Assembly: GCF_002251085.2 (NCBI RefSeq) | Contig: NZ_NOJZ02000001.1 | Location: 62,001-126,000 of the forward strand | DNA: 64,000 bases | DNA from: Romboutsia maritimum | GTDB lineage: Bacteria > Bacillota > Clostridia > Peptostreptococcales > Peptostreptococcaceae | Direction: 5' to 3' | In this document: piece by piece, positions 9,233 through 18,134 of the stretch | How positions within the stretch are numbered: position 1 is the stretch's first letter | Layout: each line of letters begins with the position of its first letter | Notes under the pieces: model-generated | The model's database searches: none | Told to the model about the DNA's origin: nothing | The model's input: only the letters and a program-made list of their open reading frames with translations | Translations under genes and position numbers: made by a program

Positions 9233-9920
9233 GGTTTTCACTTCCATTCCACTTATATCCAAATCCTCTTACTGTAAGTATGTATTTTGGATTAGTTGAA
9301 TCATCTTCTATTTTTTCTCTAAGTCTTTTTATATAAACAGTAAGAGTATTATCGTTTACAAAGTCATACGTAACATCCCATATTTTTTCTAAAATTGTAG
9401 TCCTACTTAAAGCCACATTCTTGTTTTGCATAAATATTAGTAATAACTTGTATTCAACAGAAGTTAAGAAAATTTCTTCGCCATCTTTATAAACCCTTGC
9501 TTCTAAAGTGTGTATACTCAAATCTCCAAATTTAACTACCTTTTTATTTTCTTTACCATTACCTTTTCTTCTAATTACAGCATTTATTCTAGAAATAAGT
9601 TCTCTAACTCTAAAAGGCTTGGTCATATAATCGTCTCCACCAATATCTAATCCCATAACTACATTTACTTCTTCATCACAAGCAGTTAAGAATATTATAG
9701 GAGTATCTTGAATTTCCCTGAGTTCTTTACAAAAATCATATCCACTTCCATCTGGCAACATTACATCTAAAAGAATAATGTTGTATGTATTCTCATTAAT
9801 GCTTTTTCTACTACTTTCTAAATCCTTGCATATATCAATCTTAAAGCCTTCTTGCTCTAAGGCATACTTTACACCGAATGCTATTGTACTATCATCTTCT
9901 ATCATAAGAACTTTTATCAT
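9219..9920 (-). CDS. OmpR/PhoB-family response regulator
   Basis: A 233-residue regulator. The receiver domain has the acidic pair 'EDD' (8-10), phospho-acceptor Asp52 ('ILLDVMLPDGSG'), a conserved Thr ('FLTA') and Lys ('TKPF'). It is followed by a winged-helix DNA-binding domain with 'LTVYIKRLREKIEDD' and 'VRGFGYKW'. It leads a four-gene minus-strand block (regulator, kinase, ATPase, permease). The start ATG has AGGAGG. A TATAAT sequence preceded by TG lies about 45 bases upstream of the start and is a plausible promoter. The likely target is the operator in front of the ABC genes. Confidence 0.93.
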   Translation of the reverse strand: MIKVLMIEDDSTIAFGVKYALEQEGFKIDICKDLESSRKSINENTYNIILLDVMLPDGSGYDFCKELREIQDTPIIFLTACDEEVNVVMGLDIGGDDYMTKPFRVRELISRINAVIRRKGNGKENKKVVKFGDLSIHTLEARVYKDGEEIFLTSVEYKLLLIFMQNKNVALSRTTILEKIWDVTYDFVNDNTLTVYIKRLREKIEDDSTNPKYILTVRGFGYKWNGSENHVSV

Positions 9921-10033
9921 AGTTCCCTCCTATTTTACGTTTATTTTCTTTATAATTATTATACAATATCTAAATTAAAATAATAGAGTGAGAGTCCATT
10001 GATATGCTCCCTTTATAAAGGAGTATATTTTTA

Positions 10034-10702
10034 ATGTCAAAAAATATAAAAACTGATTATAAAATTAAATTAAAGGCAGTAATTAATCATAGATAAGGTA
10101 AAAAATCTTTTAGATATTAGTAAAGATCTTAGTGTATTTAGAGAACATATTCGAAGATGGGTACATAAATATGAATCATTAGGCTAAGAAGGCTTGAAAA
10201 ATCAAATTAAAGCAATAAAAGACTATTTATCAAGTGAATACTCTCAATTTGATATATGTATAAAATATGAAATATCTAGTGTATTAATTCTTCAACACTG
10301 GATTATGCTGTATAATAATCATCATAATATAACTAAGTCTTATCCAGATAAAGGAAGTACACTTATAAATTATATCCAATATTTCTCAAATTACAGTTGA
10401 AAATATTTTAAAGCATATTTAGCAAACGAAAAATGGTTAACTGATGTAACTGAGTTTAAATTAGTTAATGGAAGTAAGGTGTATTTAAGTACAATTTTAG
10501 ACTTAGGTGATAATATTATAGTTTTACATGTTATTTCAACGTCAAATAATAATAAGTTAGTATTTGATACATTTAAGGAGTTAAAGTTGGCAATAAATAA
10601 TTATATAAAATTTTATAATGAAAAAAATCGCAAAAAAATTAAACAGACGGGCTCTATTGGACTATCGAAGTCAGACCTTAATTGCCTAAGTTTGATTATT
10701 TC
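10034..10702 (+). pseudogene. Degenerate IS3-family (IS150-like) insertion sequence, orfA and orfB remnants
   Basis: Broken transposase reading frames. About 10034-10400 recalls OrfA: 'TDYKIKLKAV', then after a frame change 'IRRWVHKYESLG', a stop, 'EGL', and a second helix-turn-helix-like stretch. About 10405-10702 recalls OrfB: 'NEKWLTDVTEFKL' carries the first catalytic Asp and 'LDLGDN' follows. The frame then jumps straight from 'VFDTFKE' to 'AINNYIKFYNEK', so roughly 75 residues including the second Asp and the Glu of the DDE triad are missing. A last frameshift precedes 'DYRSQTLIA'. The element cannot encode an active transposase. Ends are uncertain; the stretches near 9990-10015 and 10700-10715 are weakly alike in inverted orientation. 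Confidence 0.75.
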
Positions 10703-10889
10703 CGCTATCCACTAGGCATCTCTTTATTTCTTAATCTTGATAACTTCAATTTTTTGAATTCATTGAAGTGATATTTTAAAATTATATTTATATTTATAAT
10801 TTTGTCACTTTCATACTTTCTACACTTACTCATATTACTATTATGCATAATTTTTCCACAGTTTGAAAACTAAAATAATATTCTTGTAA

Positions 10890-10916
10890 GAAAAAAAGCT
10901 TAGTATACACTAAGCT
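10890..10916 (-). terminator. Terminator of the tRNA-Cys transcript
   Basis: On the minus strand an 8-bp stem (10909-10916 with 10897-10904) with a four-base loop is followed by seven T. It begins seven bases after the tRNA 3' end. Confidence 0.85.
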
Positions 10917-10922
10917 AATTAT

Positions 10923-10996
10923 TGGAGGCGACACCCAGATTCGAACTGAGGATCAAGGAGTTGCAGTCCACTGCCTTACCACTTGGCTACGTCGCC
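10923..10996 (-). tRNA. tRNA-Cys (GCA)
   Basis: A 74-base cloverleaf with encoded CCA. The acceptor stem GGCGACG pairs with TGTCGCC, the discriminator is U, and the T arm is standard ('GGTTCGAATC' type, here 'AGTTCGAATCT'). The anticodon loop CTGCAAC gives GCA. The second pair of the anticodon stem is a T-T mismatch, which is unusual but isolated. The gene stands alone with its own terminator and lies just downstream of a decayed insertion sequence on the other strand. Confidence 0.95.
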
Positions 10997-11113
10997 TTAA
11001 CAATTTAATTATATTACATATTGTAAGTTTTTATAACTGTTTTTATGAAATTTAATTTATAAGTTTTTTTTAAGTTTTATTTTATTTTCAATTTATTTAT
11101 ATATACAATCCAC

Positions 11114-11200
11114 TCATATCATAAACTACTTATGTAGTGGTACTTTCATATAATAATAAATTCTCATATAATTTAAGTATAAACACAAGTTTCATATTAG
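11114..11200 (+). promoter_or_regulatory. ddl upstream region with repeated TCATATNAT motifs
   Basis: Four same-direction copies of a TCATATNAT-like motif start at 11114, 11146, 11164 and 11192. The second and third are identical (TCATATAAT) and 18 bases apart. MocR-family regulators usually bind direct repeats, and a MocR-type gene is the next gene but one. The area is very AT-rich, so chance copies are possible. Confidence 0.3.
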
Positions 11201-11246
11201 AAAATTCATTTTTAAATAAAAAATTTAAATATATAGGAGTGGTAAC

Positions 11247-12143
11247 ATGAAAATAGCAGTTATAATGGGTGGTATATCATCAGAAAGAGAAGTTTCTTTA
11301 AACTCTGGAAGAGAAGTATATAATAATTTAGATAGAAATAAATATGATGTTATAAAAATAGTAATAGATGATAAAAAAGATATTTTCACAAAATTAACAG
11401 ATGATATTGATTTTGCATTTTTAGCTCTTCACGGAAAATTTGGTGAAGATGGATGTATTCAATCAGTACTAGAAACCATGGATATTCCTTATTCAGGATG
11501 CGGTCCCCTTTCAAGCGGCTTATGTATGGATAAAAATATAACTAAGACTATTTTAAGACACTCTAATTTACCTACTGCAGATTGGCTAGTTGTAAAATCA
11601 GCTAATGAAATTAATTTTAATAAAATTAATGAAATTGGATATCCTCTTTTTATAAAACCAAATTGTGGTGGTTCAAGTGTTGCTACATTTTTAATAAAAT
11701 CTGAAAAAGAAGTATTAGATGCAGTAACTAAGGTTTTAGAAGTTGATGAATGTGCTATGATAGAAAAATATATCCCAGGTGAAGAATATACTTCATTTAT
11801 ACTTAACGGAGAGGTATTCCCTACTATATCTATAAAGTCAACTTCAGAATTCTTCGATTACACTTCTAAATATGGCGAAAATGGAGCTAAAGAAGAAGTT
11901 GTCTATCTTGAAAAAAACATTCAAAGTAAAATAAACGAAATTTCAAAGACTTGTTGGAATATTTTCAATTGCAAAGCATACGTAAGAGTTGATATTATTA
12001 TAAGTGATAATACACCTTATGTTCTTGAACTTAATACCCTTCCTGGTTTAACTAAAACTAGTTTAATACCTAGAAGTGCAGCATCAAGAAATATAAGCTT
12101 TAGTGAATTATTAGATAAAATAATAGAATATTCTATGAAATAA
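11247..12143 (+). CDS. ddl: D-alanine--D-alanine ligase
   Basis: A 298-residue ATP-grasp enzyme that joins two D-alanines for peptidoglycan precursors. 'IAVIMGGISSEREVSLNSG' at the N-terminus, 'HGKFGEDG' (near 71), 'KPNCGGSSVAT' (near 145), 'EKYIPGEEYT' and 'LELNTLPGLT' (near 268) are the usual DdlB-type landmarks. Length is normal. The start has TAGGAG. It is followed after 29 bases by a MocR-type regulator gene on the same strand, probably one transcript. That fits known cases where a MocR protein (DdlR of Brevibacillus) activates ddl. Confidence 0.95.
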   Translation: MKIAVIMGGISSEREVSLNSGREVYNNLDRNKYDVIKIVIDDKKDIFTKLTDDIDFAFLALHGKFGEDGCIQSVLETMDIPYSGCGPLSSGLCMDKNITKTILRHSNLPTADWLVVKSANEINFNKINEIGYPLFIKPNCGGSSVATFLIKSEKEVLDAVTKVLEVDECAMIEKYIPGEEYTSFILNGEVFPTISIKSTSEFFDYTSKYGENGAKEEVVYLEKNIQSKINEISKTCWNIFNCKAYVRVDIIISDNTPYVLELNTLPGLTKTSLIPRSAASRNISFSELLDKIIEYSMK

Positions 12144-12172
12144 ATATTCTATTTAAAGTTTGAGGTGATAAA

Positions 12173-13624
12173 TTGATATTTTCAAATCTAAAAATAAATG
12201 ATAATGAACAAATTTACATTCAAATAAAAAATTATATAAGTGATATGATATCTAAAGGATTACTTCCAGATAATAGCAAGCTCCCTTCTACAAGGGAGCT
12301 TAGCCAAATTTTAGATGTAAGTAGAAACTCAATAGTTCTTGCTTATGAAGAATTAAAATCTGATGGTCTTATCTATTCTATTTCAGGTAAAGGAACATTT
12401 GCTAGTTCTAAAAATTCTCATAGTACTACATCTTGGTCTATTGATTGGAATATAATGGAGAATAAATATTCTAAGATTGCTAATGAACTAGACATTATTA
12501 AAAGCGAAGTTCCTTGGAGATCTGATTTAATTTCATTTAAAAGTATTTCTCCAAATGGTGAGTTATTTGATATGGAAGAATTAAAAAAATCCTTTTTAAA
12601 TAGAATATCTCTAGAAGGTCATAAACTTCTTAACTACGGCTATGCACAAGGTTATAAACCACTTATAGATTATCTTTTAACTTATATGAATAAAAAAAGT
12701 GTAGATACTTCAAATAAAGATATTTTAATTACTAATGGATTTACAGAAGGTCTTGATATCATACTTTCTTCTTTTACTAATCCTGGAGATTATATAATTT
12801 GTGAAAATCCAACTCATAATACAGCTATAAAAATTATGAAAGCTCTTGGACTTAATATAATCGGCGTTGATATTAACAAAAATGGACTTGATTTTAATAT
12901 GCTAGAAGATAAATTAAAAATTCATAAAAATAAAATTAAGTTTTCTTATGTTACACCTTCTTATCATAATCCTACTGGAGTTGTAATGTCACCCGAAAAT
13001 AGATATAAATTTTATAATTTAATGAAAAAATTTAATATTGCTATTATTGAAGATGGTTTTAACGAAGAACTTCTTTATTCAAGTTCTCATATATTCCCTA
13101 TATGCTCTTTAGACAAATCAAGTAATGGCGTTATATATATAGGTAGCTTTTCAAAGATTTTATTTCCTGGGCTTAGAATAGGATGGATTTTAGGTGATAA
13201 AAATGTAGTTGATAGACTTGAAAGTGTTAAAAGATGTAAAAATATACATGTATCATTTCTAGACCAAGGTATACTTTATGATTACTTATATAATGGCGGC
13301 TTTGAAAAATATGTAAAAAAAATACGCAAATTTTATGGTGATAAATTTAACTTTGCTATGGAATGTGTAGATAAATATATTCCTACAGAATACATTTTAG
13401 GAGATGGTGGTCTTCATATATTTTTAAAATTAAAAAATATAAATACTAGAGAATTATTAAATAAATGCCTCGAAAAAAAAGTAATTTTTATGCCTGGAGA
13501 TATATTTTATTTAGATAGTAAAGGTTATGATACTTTAAGATTAGGATTTTCTAGGCTATCATTTAATGATATAGAAAAAGGTATTAAAATAATTGGCGAA
13601 AGTATAAAAGAGTTAGTTTATTAG
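12173..13624 (+). CDS. MocR/GntR-type regulator with aminotransferase domain (candidate DdlR)
   Basis: A 483-residue protein. The N-terminal GntR winged helix (about 10-75, 'LPSTRELSQILDVSRNSI') is followed by a fold-type I aminotransferase domain. 'TPSYHNPTG' lies near residue 265 and the PLP lysine is in 'GSFSKILFPGLRIGW' (near 328). The start is TTG with GAGGTG at seven bases. MocR proteins bind PLP and act as regulators rather than enzymes. PdxR controls PLP synthesis and DdlR controls ddl. Position directly after ddl favours the latter, but this is inference. A terminator hairpin overlaps its last codons. Confidence 0.88.
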   Translation: MIFSNLKINDNEQIYIQIKNYISDMISKGLLPDNSKLPSTRELSQILDVSRNSIVLAYEELKSDGLIYSISGKGTFASSKNSHSTTSWSIDWNIMENKYSKIANELDIIKSEVPWRSDLISFKSISPNGELFDMEELKKSFLNRISLEGHKLLNYGYAQGYKPLIDYLLTYMNKKSVDTSNKDILITNGFTEGLDIILSSFTNPGDYIICENPTHNTAIKIMKALGLNIIGVDINKNGLDFNMLEDKLKIHKNKIKFSYVTPSYHNPTGVVMSPENRYKFYNLMKKFNIAIIEDGFNEELLYSSSHIFPICSLDKSSNGVIYIGSFSKILFPGLRIGWILGDKNVVDRLESVKRCKNIHVSFLDQGILYDYLYNGGFEKYVKKIRKFYGDKFNFAMECVDKYIPTEYILGDGGLHIFLKLKNINTRELLNKCLEKKVIFMPGDIFYLDSKGYDTLRLGFSRLSFNDIEKGIKIIGESIKELVY

Positions 13625-13651
13625 TTTTTAATTTTCTAACTCTTTTATTTT
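13606..13651. terminator. Terminator between the MocR gene and a convergent gene
   Basis: An 11-bp stem (13606-13616 with 13636-13646) followed by ATTTTT. The 5' arm lies inside the last codons of the MocR gene. The minus side also leads into T-rich sequence, so it can serve the convergent isomerase-like gene. Confidence 0.65.
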
Positions 13652-13654
13652 TCA

Positions 13655-14428
13655 TTATCTTTTTTTAACTAATCCATGTTCATATAATATTTCCAATGAT
13701 TCTTCTAATTCTTTAGTATTTACGATTTCTAAAGATATACTAGTATCATTATATTTTTCTTTTACTAAATTTAATATTTCTATAATATTCATATTCCCTT
13801 TTATTATTGATGAATGACTATCTTTATCTCCATAATTATTATGTATATGCATATGCTTTATTTTATCACCTAATTCATAAATCCATTTATTTACACCTAA
13901 ATGAGAATATACATTTACATGACCAATATCTAAACATACTGAAAAATTCGGATTATTTACTTCTGTAATCGCTTTATTTATTAAAAAATAGTCATCTTCT
14001 AATGTATTCTCTATATGAATTTGTATATCATCTAGTTTATTTTTTAAAAAATTATTCCAAAATTTATTAGAATTATTTAACCATTCTGTATTACTATATG
14101 TCTTTGGTGTATACCCATGATGGTATACAATTTTCTTTGCATTTAATGCTTTTGCAACATAATAAGATTGCTCAAATCTATAATCAGTAATTTTCCTTAT
14201 CATATTATCTCTACTTCCTGGAATTAAATCAGCAAAAGGTCCATGTATTGATATATCTATATAATTCAAAATGTCACCCAATTCTTTTTTATATGATTCT
14301 ATATATGTCTTTTTATCATCTAGTATAAATGGACTTGCAAATTGAACAACTTCTAATCCTACATCATACTTTTCTATTATGGGAAGTACTTTTTTAGTTT
14401 CATCTAATTGTGATATGTATATATCCAT
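13655..14428 (-). CDS. Sugar phosphate isomerase/epimerase-like TIM barrel protein
   Basis: A 257-residue protein of the xylose isomerase-like / AP endonuclease 2 superfamily (PF01261). Candidate metal ligands are visible in order: 'HGPFADL' (His near 62), 'HHGY' (near 110), Glu in 'HIENTLED' (near 140), 'CLDIGHVN' (Asp near 170, His near 173), 'HMHIHNN' (near 194) and Glu in 'SLEIV' (near 234). Members include isomerases, epimerases, dehydratases and endonucleases, so the substrate cannot be named. AAGGGGG precedes the ATG. The gene is alone on its strand, convergent with the MocR gene. Confidence 0.8.
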   Translation of the reverse strand: MDIYISQLDETKKVLPIIEKYDVGLEVVQFASPFILDDKKTYIESYKKELGDILNYIDISIHGPFADLIPGSRDNMIRKITDYRFEQSYYVAKALNAKKIVYHHGYTPKTYSNTEWLNNSNKFWNNFLKNKLDDIQIHIENTLEDDYFLINKAITEVNNPNFSVCLDIGHVNVYSHLGVNKWIYELGDKIKHMHIHNNYGDKDSHSSIIKGNMNIIEILNLVKEKYNDTSISLEIVNTKELEESLEILYEHGLVKKR

Positions 14429-14566
14429 ATGTCTATCGCCCCCTTAAATATATTATAGCTTATAAAAACATTTTATCTTGTTTGTTTTATGAGTTATAAT
14501 ATATTTAGTTTTTAGCTTTTATTAGCTAATATAAAAATAATTTTTTTAAAATATAAGGGGACTATT

Positions 14567-15313
14567 ATGTTAAAAATAATAAAATTTTTATCAATTATAT
14601 TGATAATACTATCTACATCATCTTATTTTTTATATACTACTATTTTTGATACTTCTGATAAAAATCAAACTTTAGTAGCACAAAAAAATATTATTAATGA
14701 AGATAGTGATAATATCCAAAATAAAAATTTAAAAGAAGACAATAAAAATGAATCTGTTTTTTCATTTTCTCCTATTCCTAATAATGTAAAAAATAGAATG
14801 ATAGGAAAATCTATGCCCTCAAATGAGCCTATAAGCTTTGATAACCTTTCATATTTAAATTTAACATATTATGGTTTTGATGATAAAACTCATTTAGGTG
14901 AAATGATTGTAAACAAAAACGTAGCATCTGATGTAGTAGATATTTTTAAAGAATTATATGAAAAAAAATATCCAATTGAAAAAATCAAATTAATTGATGA
15001 ATACAATGCAATTGATGAAAAATCAATGGCAGATAATAATTCTTCTGCTTTTTGTTATAGAACTATAGCAGGAACAAATGTAGTTTCAAATCATGGTAAA
15101 GGTTTAGCTATTGATATAAATACCTTACAAAATCCTCATGTTATAGGCAATAGTACAAGCCCTAAAAAGGGTTATATTTATGCCAATAGAGATAATATAA
15201 AAAAAGGTATGATTCAAGAAGGAGATGATTGTTACAATGCCTTTATAAAAAGAGGCTGGAGTTGGGGTGGATACTGGAAAAATCCAGATTACCAGCATTT
15301 TGAATTTAAATAA
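14567..15313 (+). CDS. M15 family D-Ala-D-Ala carboxypeptidase-like protein, membrane-anchored
   Basis: A 248-residue protein with an N-terminal membrane segment (about 4-26) and a low-complexity Asn/Lys-rich linker (about 30-65). The C-terminal M15/VanY-like zinc peptidase domain has metal ligands in 'SNHGKGLAIDIN' (near 181-192) and 'DYQHFEF' at the very end. Relatives trim peptidoglycan stem peptides or cut L-Ala-D-Glu. The AAGGGG site before the ATG is good. It sits 65 bases before the ABC-F gene on the same strand. With ddl close by, a cell-wall role is likely; the exact bond cut is unknown. Confidence 0.85.
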   Translation: MLKIIKFLSIILIILSTSSYFLYTTIFDTSDKNQTLVAQKNIINEDSDNIQNKNLKEDNKNESVFSFSPIPNNVKNRMIGKSMPSNEPISFDNLSYLNLTYYGFDDKTHLGEMIVNKNVASDVVDIFKELYEKKYPIEKIKLIDEYNAIDEKSMADNNSSAFCYRTIAGTNVVSNHGKGLAIDINTLQNPHVIGNSTSPKKGYIYANRDNIKKGMIQEGDDCYNAFIKRGWSWGGYWKNPDYQHFEFK

Positions 15314-15378
15314 ATTACATATTTTTAAAAGCAATTTAAAAGTTCTAAAATCAAATATGAATAAAAGGTGATAATATA

Positions 15379-17292
15379 ATGAATTTAATGACATTAGAAA
15401 ATATAAATAAAAGTTATTCTGAGAAAATGTTACTAGAGAATATTTCTGTTGGAATCAACGAAGGCGAAAAAATAGGTCTTATTGGAGTTAATGGTACTGG
15501 TAAATCTACTTTACTTAAAATAATTGCTGGAGTTGAAGAATGTGATTCTGGTAATATAACAAAAGCCAACAGGGTAAGGGTTGAATATCTTCCTCAAAAC
15601 CCATATTATGATGAAGATGCTACTGTTCTAGAGCAAGTTTTTAAAGGAACTTCAGATGAAATGAACTTACTAGGTCAATATCAAGAAGTTTTAGAAAAAC
15701 TTACAATCTCTTATGATGATAATTTAAACAAAAAATTACTATCATTACAAGAAAAAATAGATGCTCTTAATTTATGGGATTTAGAAAGTGAAGCTAAGTC
15801 TGTTCTTACTAAACTTGGTATAAATAACTTTAATAAAAAAATAAAAGAACTATCTGGTGGACAAAGAAAAAGAATCTCCTTGGCATCTGCTCTTATTACT
15901 CCTTGTGAATTATTAATATTAGATGAACCTACAAACCACCTAGATAATGATACTATTGATTGGTTAGAAGATTATCTTAATTCTAGAAAAGGTTCTTTAC
16001 TTATGATAACTCACGATAGATATTTCTTAGATCGTGTTACAAACAGAATTATCGAATTAGATAAAGGTCGACTATTTAGCTATGAAGGAAACTACTCTAT
16101 TTTCCTAGAAAAAAAGATGGAGCGTTTATCTATAGAATCTAGTATGGAAGATAAACGTCAAAACCTTATCAGAACTGAATTAGCATGGGTAAGACGAGGA
16201 GCTAAAGCTCGTACTACAAAGCAAAAAGCTAGACTTCAAAGATTTGACGATCTTGTAAATCAAAAAACTAATACTTTAGATGATAAACTGGATATATCTG
16301 TGGGATCTAGTAGACTTGGTAAAAAAATTATAGAAATGCATAATATTTCTAAGTCATTTGATAATAAAATACTTATAGACAAGCTTGATTATACTTTAGC
16401 CCGTACAGATAGAATTGGTATAATTGGGAAAAATGGTATTGGTAAATCTACACTTATTAAAATGTTAGATGGAAAGCTTCAACCTGACAGTGGTAATATA
16501 TCTATAGGTGAAACTGTAAAGATAGGTTGCTTTTCTCAAGATGATTCTCATATGCATCCTGATATGAGAGCTATAGATTACGTAAAGGAAGCAAGTGATT
16601 ATATAGAAACATCTGACGGAACTAAAATCACTGCATCTCAGATGTGCGAAAGATTTTTATTTAATGGTACTATGCAATATACTTTAATTGGTAAATTGTC
16701 TGGTGGAGAAAGACGTAGACTTCATCTACTTAGAACACTTATGATGGCTCCTAACGTTCTTTTATTAGATGAGCCTACTAATGACTTAGATATTGAAACA
16801 CTTAATATTTTAGAAGATTATTTAGATGAATTTAAAGGTGTTGTTATAACAGTTTCTCATGATAGATATTTCTTAGATAGAATTTGTAACAAAATTTTTG
16901 CATATGAAGGTAATGGTAAAATTCATATATACACAGGTAACTACAGTGATTATATTATTTATAAAGAAATTCAAGGTATTGAATTTGAAGAAGAAAAAAA
17001 AGAAATAAAAACTGATAAACCAGTAAAAAAAGAAAAACCAAAATCTGATAAAAAGCTTAAATTTACTTATAATGAACAGCGTGAATTTGAAGCTATTGAT
17101 AACGACATTGAAAAACTTGAACAAAAAATTGAAGCTTTAGGAGAATCAACTTCAAAATATGCTACTGATTTTACTAAACTCCAAGATATTCTTAACGAAA
17201 AAGAATCTCTTGAAAAAGAATTAGAACATAAATACGAAAGATGGGAATATTTAAATAATCTTGCAGATGAAATTTCAAATTCTAAAAATTAA
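15379..17292 (+). CDS. ABC-F family ATPase, Uup/YfmR type
   Basis: A 637-residue soluble protein with two ABC domains. Walker A 'GVNGTGKST' (near 37) and 'GKNGIGKST' (near 350), signatures 'LSGGQRKR' and 'LSGGERRR', and Walker B 'LDEPTNHLD' and 'LDEPTNDLD' are all intact. The interdomain linker contains 'AWVRRGAKARTTKQKARL', which marks the Uup/YfmR subgroup. The C-terminal 90 residues form a lysine-rich tail and coiled coil, also Uup-like. These proteins bind the ribosome E site and relieve stalling. Antibiotic-resistance ABC-Fs differ, and there is no leader attenuator here, so housekeeping is more likely. The ATG at 15379 has AGGTGAT at eight bases. Confidence 0.9.
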   Translation: MNLMTLENINKSYSEKMLLENISVGINEGEKIGLIGVNGTGKSTLLKIIAGVEECDSGNITKANRVRVEYLPQNPYYDEDATVLEQVFKGTSDEMNLLGQYQEVLEKLTISYDDNLNKKLLSLQEKIDALNLWDLESEAKSVLTKLGINNFNKKIKELSGGQRKRISLASALITPCELLILDEPTNHLDNDTIDWLEDYLNSRKGSLLMITHDRYFLDRVTNRIIELDKGRLFSYEGNYSIFLEKKMERLSIESSMEDKRQNLIRTELAWVRRGAKARTTKQKARLQRFDDLVNQKTNTLDDKLDISVGSSRLGKKIIEMHNISKSFDNKILIDKLDYTLARTDRIGIIGKNGIGKSTLIKMLDGKLQPDSGNISIGETVKIGCFSQDDSHMHPDMRAIDYVKEASDYIETSDGTKITASQMCERFLFNGTMQYTLIGKLSGGERRRLHLLRTLMMAPNVLLLDEPTNDLDIETLNILEDYLDEFKGVVITVSHDRYFLDRICNKIFAYEGNGKIHIYTGNYSDYIIYKEIQGIEFEEEKKEIKTDKPVKKEKPKSDKKLKFTYNEQREFEAIDNDIEKLEQKIEALGESTSKYATDFTKLQDILNEKESLEKELEHKYERWEYLNNLADEISNSKN

Positions 17293-17311
17293 CTAAATTT
17301 TAAATTTGTTT

Positions 17312-17360
17312 AAAAGGGATATATCAACATTTTTATTGGTAATCCCTTTTATTTATTTTA
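17312..17360 (+). terminator. Terminator after the ABC-F gene
   Basis: A 9-bp stem (17312-17320 with 17342-17350), extended by an inner ATCAA/TTGGT pairing, is followed by a T-rich tail. It lies 20 bases after the ABC-F stop codon. Confidence 0.65.
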
Positions 17361-17484
17361 TAATGAATATTTTTATAAACAACCAAAATATTCATTATAA
17401 AATAAATGTAAACGTACTATTTATTATTTATCTTTCATATTGTTTATTAAGTCTAATAAATAATATTTTTAAAGGAGATGTATT

Positions 17485-18045
17485 ATGCTAAAAAAAATTA
17501 TAGTTATTTTTACTTTTATAATACCTTTTTTAGCTCTATGTTCAGGATGCTCTAATATCCCTGACTCTGCTAAAGAAGCCTCAATAACATCTAAAATTCC
17601 AATCTCATCTAATGTATCTAATAATAAAAAAGATACTTCTAAAAACAATGAATCTAATAATATCATAGCTACTATTTATACTTCTGATATAGACTCAGAA
17701 AACTTAATAAATAAAAAAGTTACTTTAAAAGAATTGACTGCGGAGTCTATATTTGAAGAACTTAAAAATTGTGATGTCGTTACTAAAGGTACTAAATTAA
17801 ATAAATTTGAATCTTATATAGATTCAAGTAATAATTCTGTTGGAGTAATAAATTTTTCTAAAGAATTCTATGATTTTAATTTAGGATCTTCTTTTGAAGT
17901 TATGATGCTTGATTCAATTGCTAAAACATACATAGAAAATTTTAACTTAGATAAATTAAAAATATTAGTTGATGGACAGGAATACGAAAGTGGTCATATT
18001 TTATTTCAAAAAGATGATTATTTTATGAAAGAGTCTTTTAATTAA
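17485..18045 (+). CDS. GerMN-domain lipoprotein
   Basis: A 186-residue protein with a signal peptide and a lipobox-like end ('LALCSGC', lipidated Cys near 22). An Asn/Ser-rich spacer is followed by a domain (about 55-175) that matches the GerMN pattern: 'ATIYTSDID', 'ESIFEELKNC', 'GVINFSKEFYD' and 'LDKLKILVDGQEY'. GerMN domains are named from the Bacillus germination and sporulation protein GerM and also occur in general surface lipoproteins. AAAGGAG precedes the ATG. The gene is probably expressed alone; a large terminator follows. Function beyond surface location is unknown. Confidence 0.75.
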   Translation: MLKKIIVIFTFIIPFLALCSGCSNIPDSAKEASITSKIPISSNVSNNKKDTSKNNESNNIIATIYTSDIDSENLINKKVTLKELTAESIFEELKNCDVVTKGTKLNKFESYIDSSNNSVGVINFSKEFYDFNLGSSFEVMMLDSIAKTYIENFNLDKLKILVDGQEYESGHILFQKDDYFMKESFN

Positions 18046-18060
18046 TTTTAATTTTAAAAA

Positions 18061-18122
18061 AATATAAGTTTGACTTAAATTTGCAATACTACAAGCAAAT
18101 TTATTCAAACTTATATTTTCTA
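18061..18122. terminator. Bidirectional terminator, nested two-part stem
   Basis: An outer stem (18061-18073 with 18105-18117) encloses an inner 8-bp stem (18077-18084 with 18095-18102). The outer 3' arm runs into TTTT. It lies between the GerMN gene and the convergent Sel1-repeat gene, just before the latter's stop codon. Confidence 0.75.
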
Positions 18123-18134
18123 TTTTCTATTTTT

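Noticed and set aside
9233-9262. Longer start for the histidine kinase
   Set aside because: It would overlap the response regulator by 44 bases and has no ribosome binding site at the right distance. The ATG at 9232 has GGAAGTG.
17306-17491. 61-codon hydrophobic frame starting at TTG before the GerMN lipoprotein
   Set aside because: Its first codons lie inside the terminator hairpin of the ABC-F gene, it has no ribosome binding site, and its end overlaps the next gene's start.
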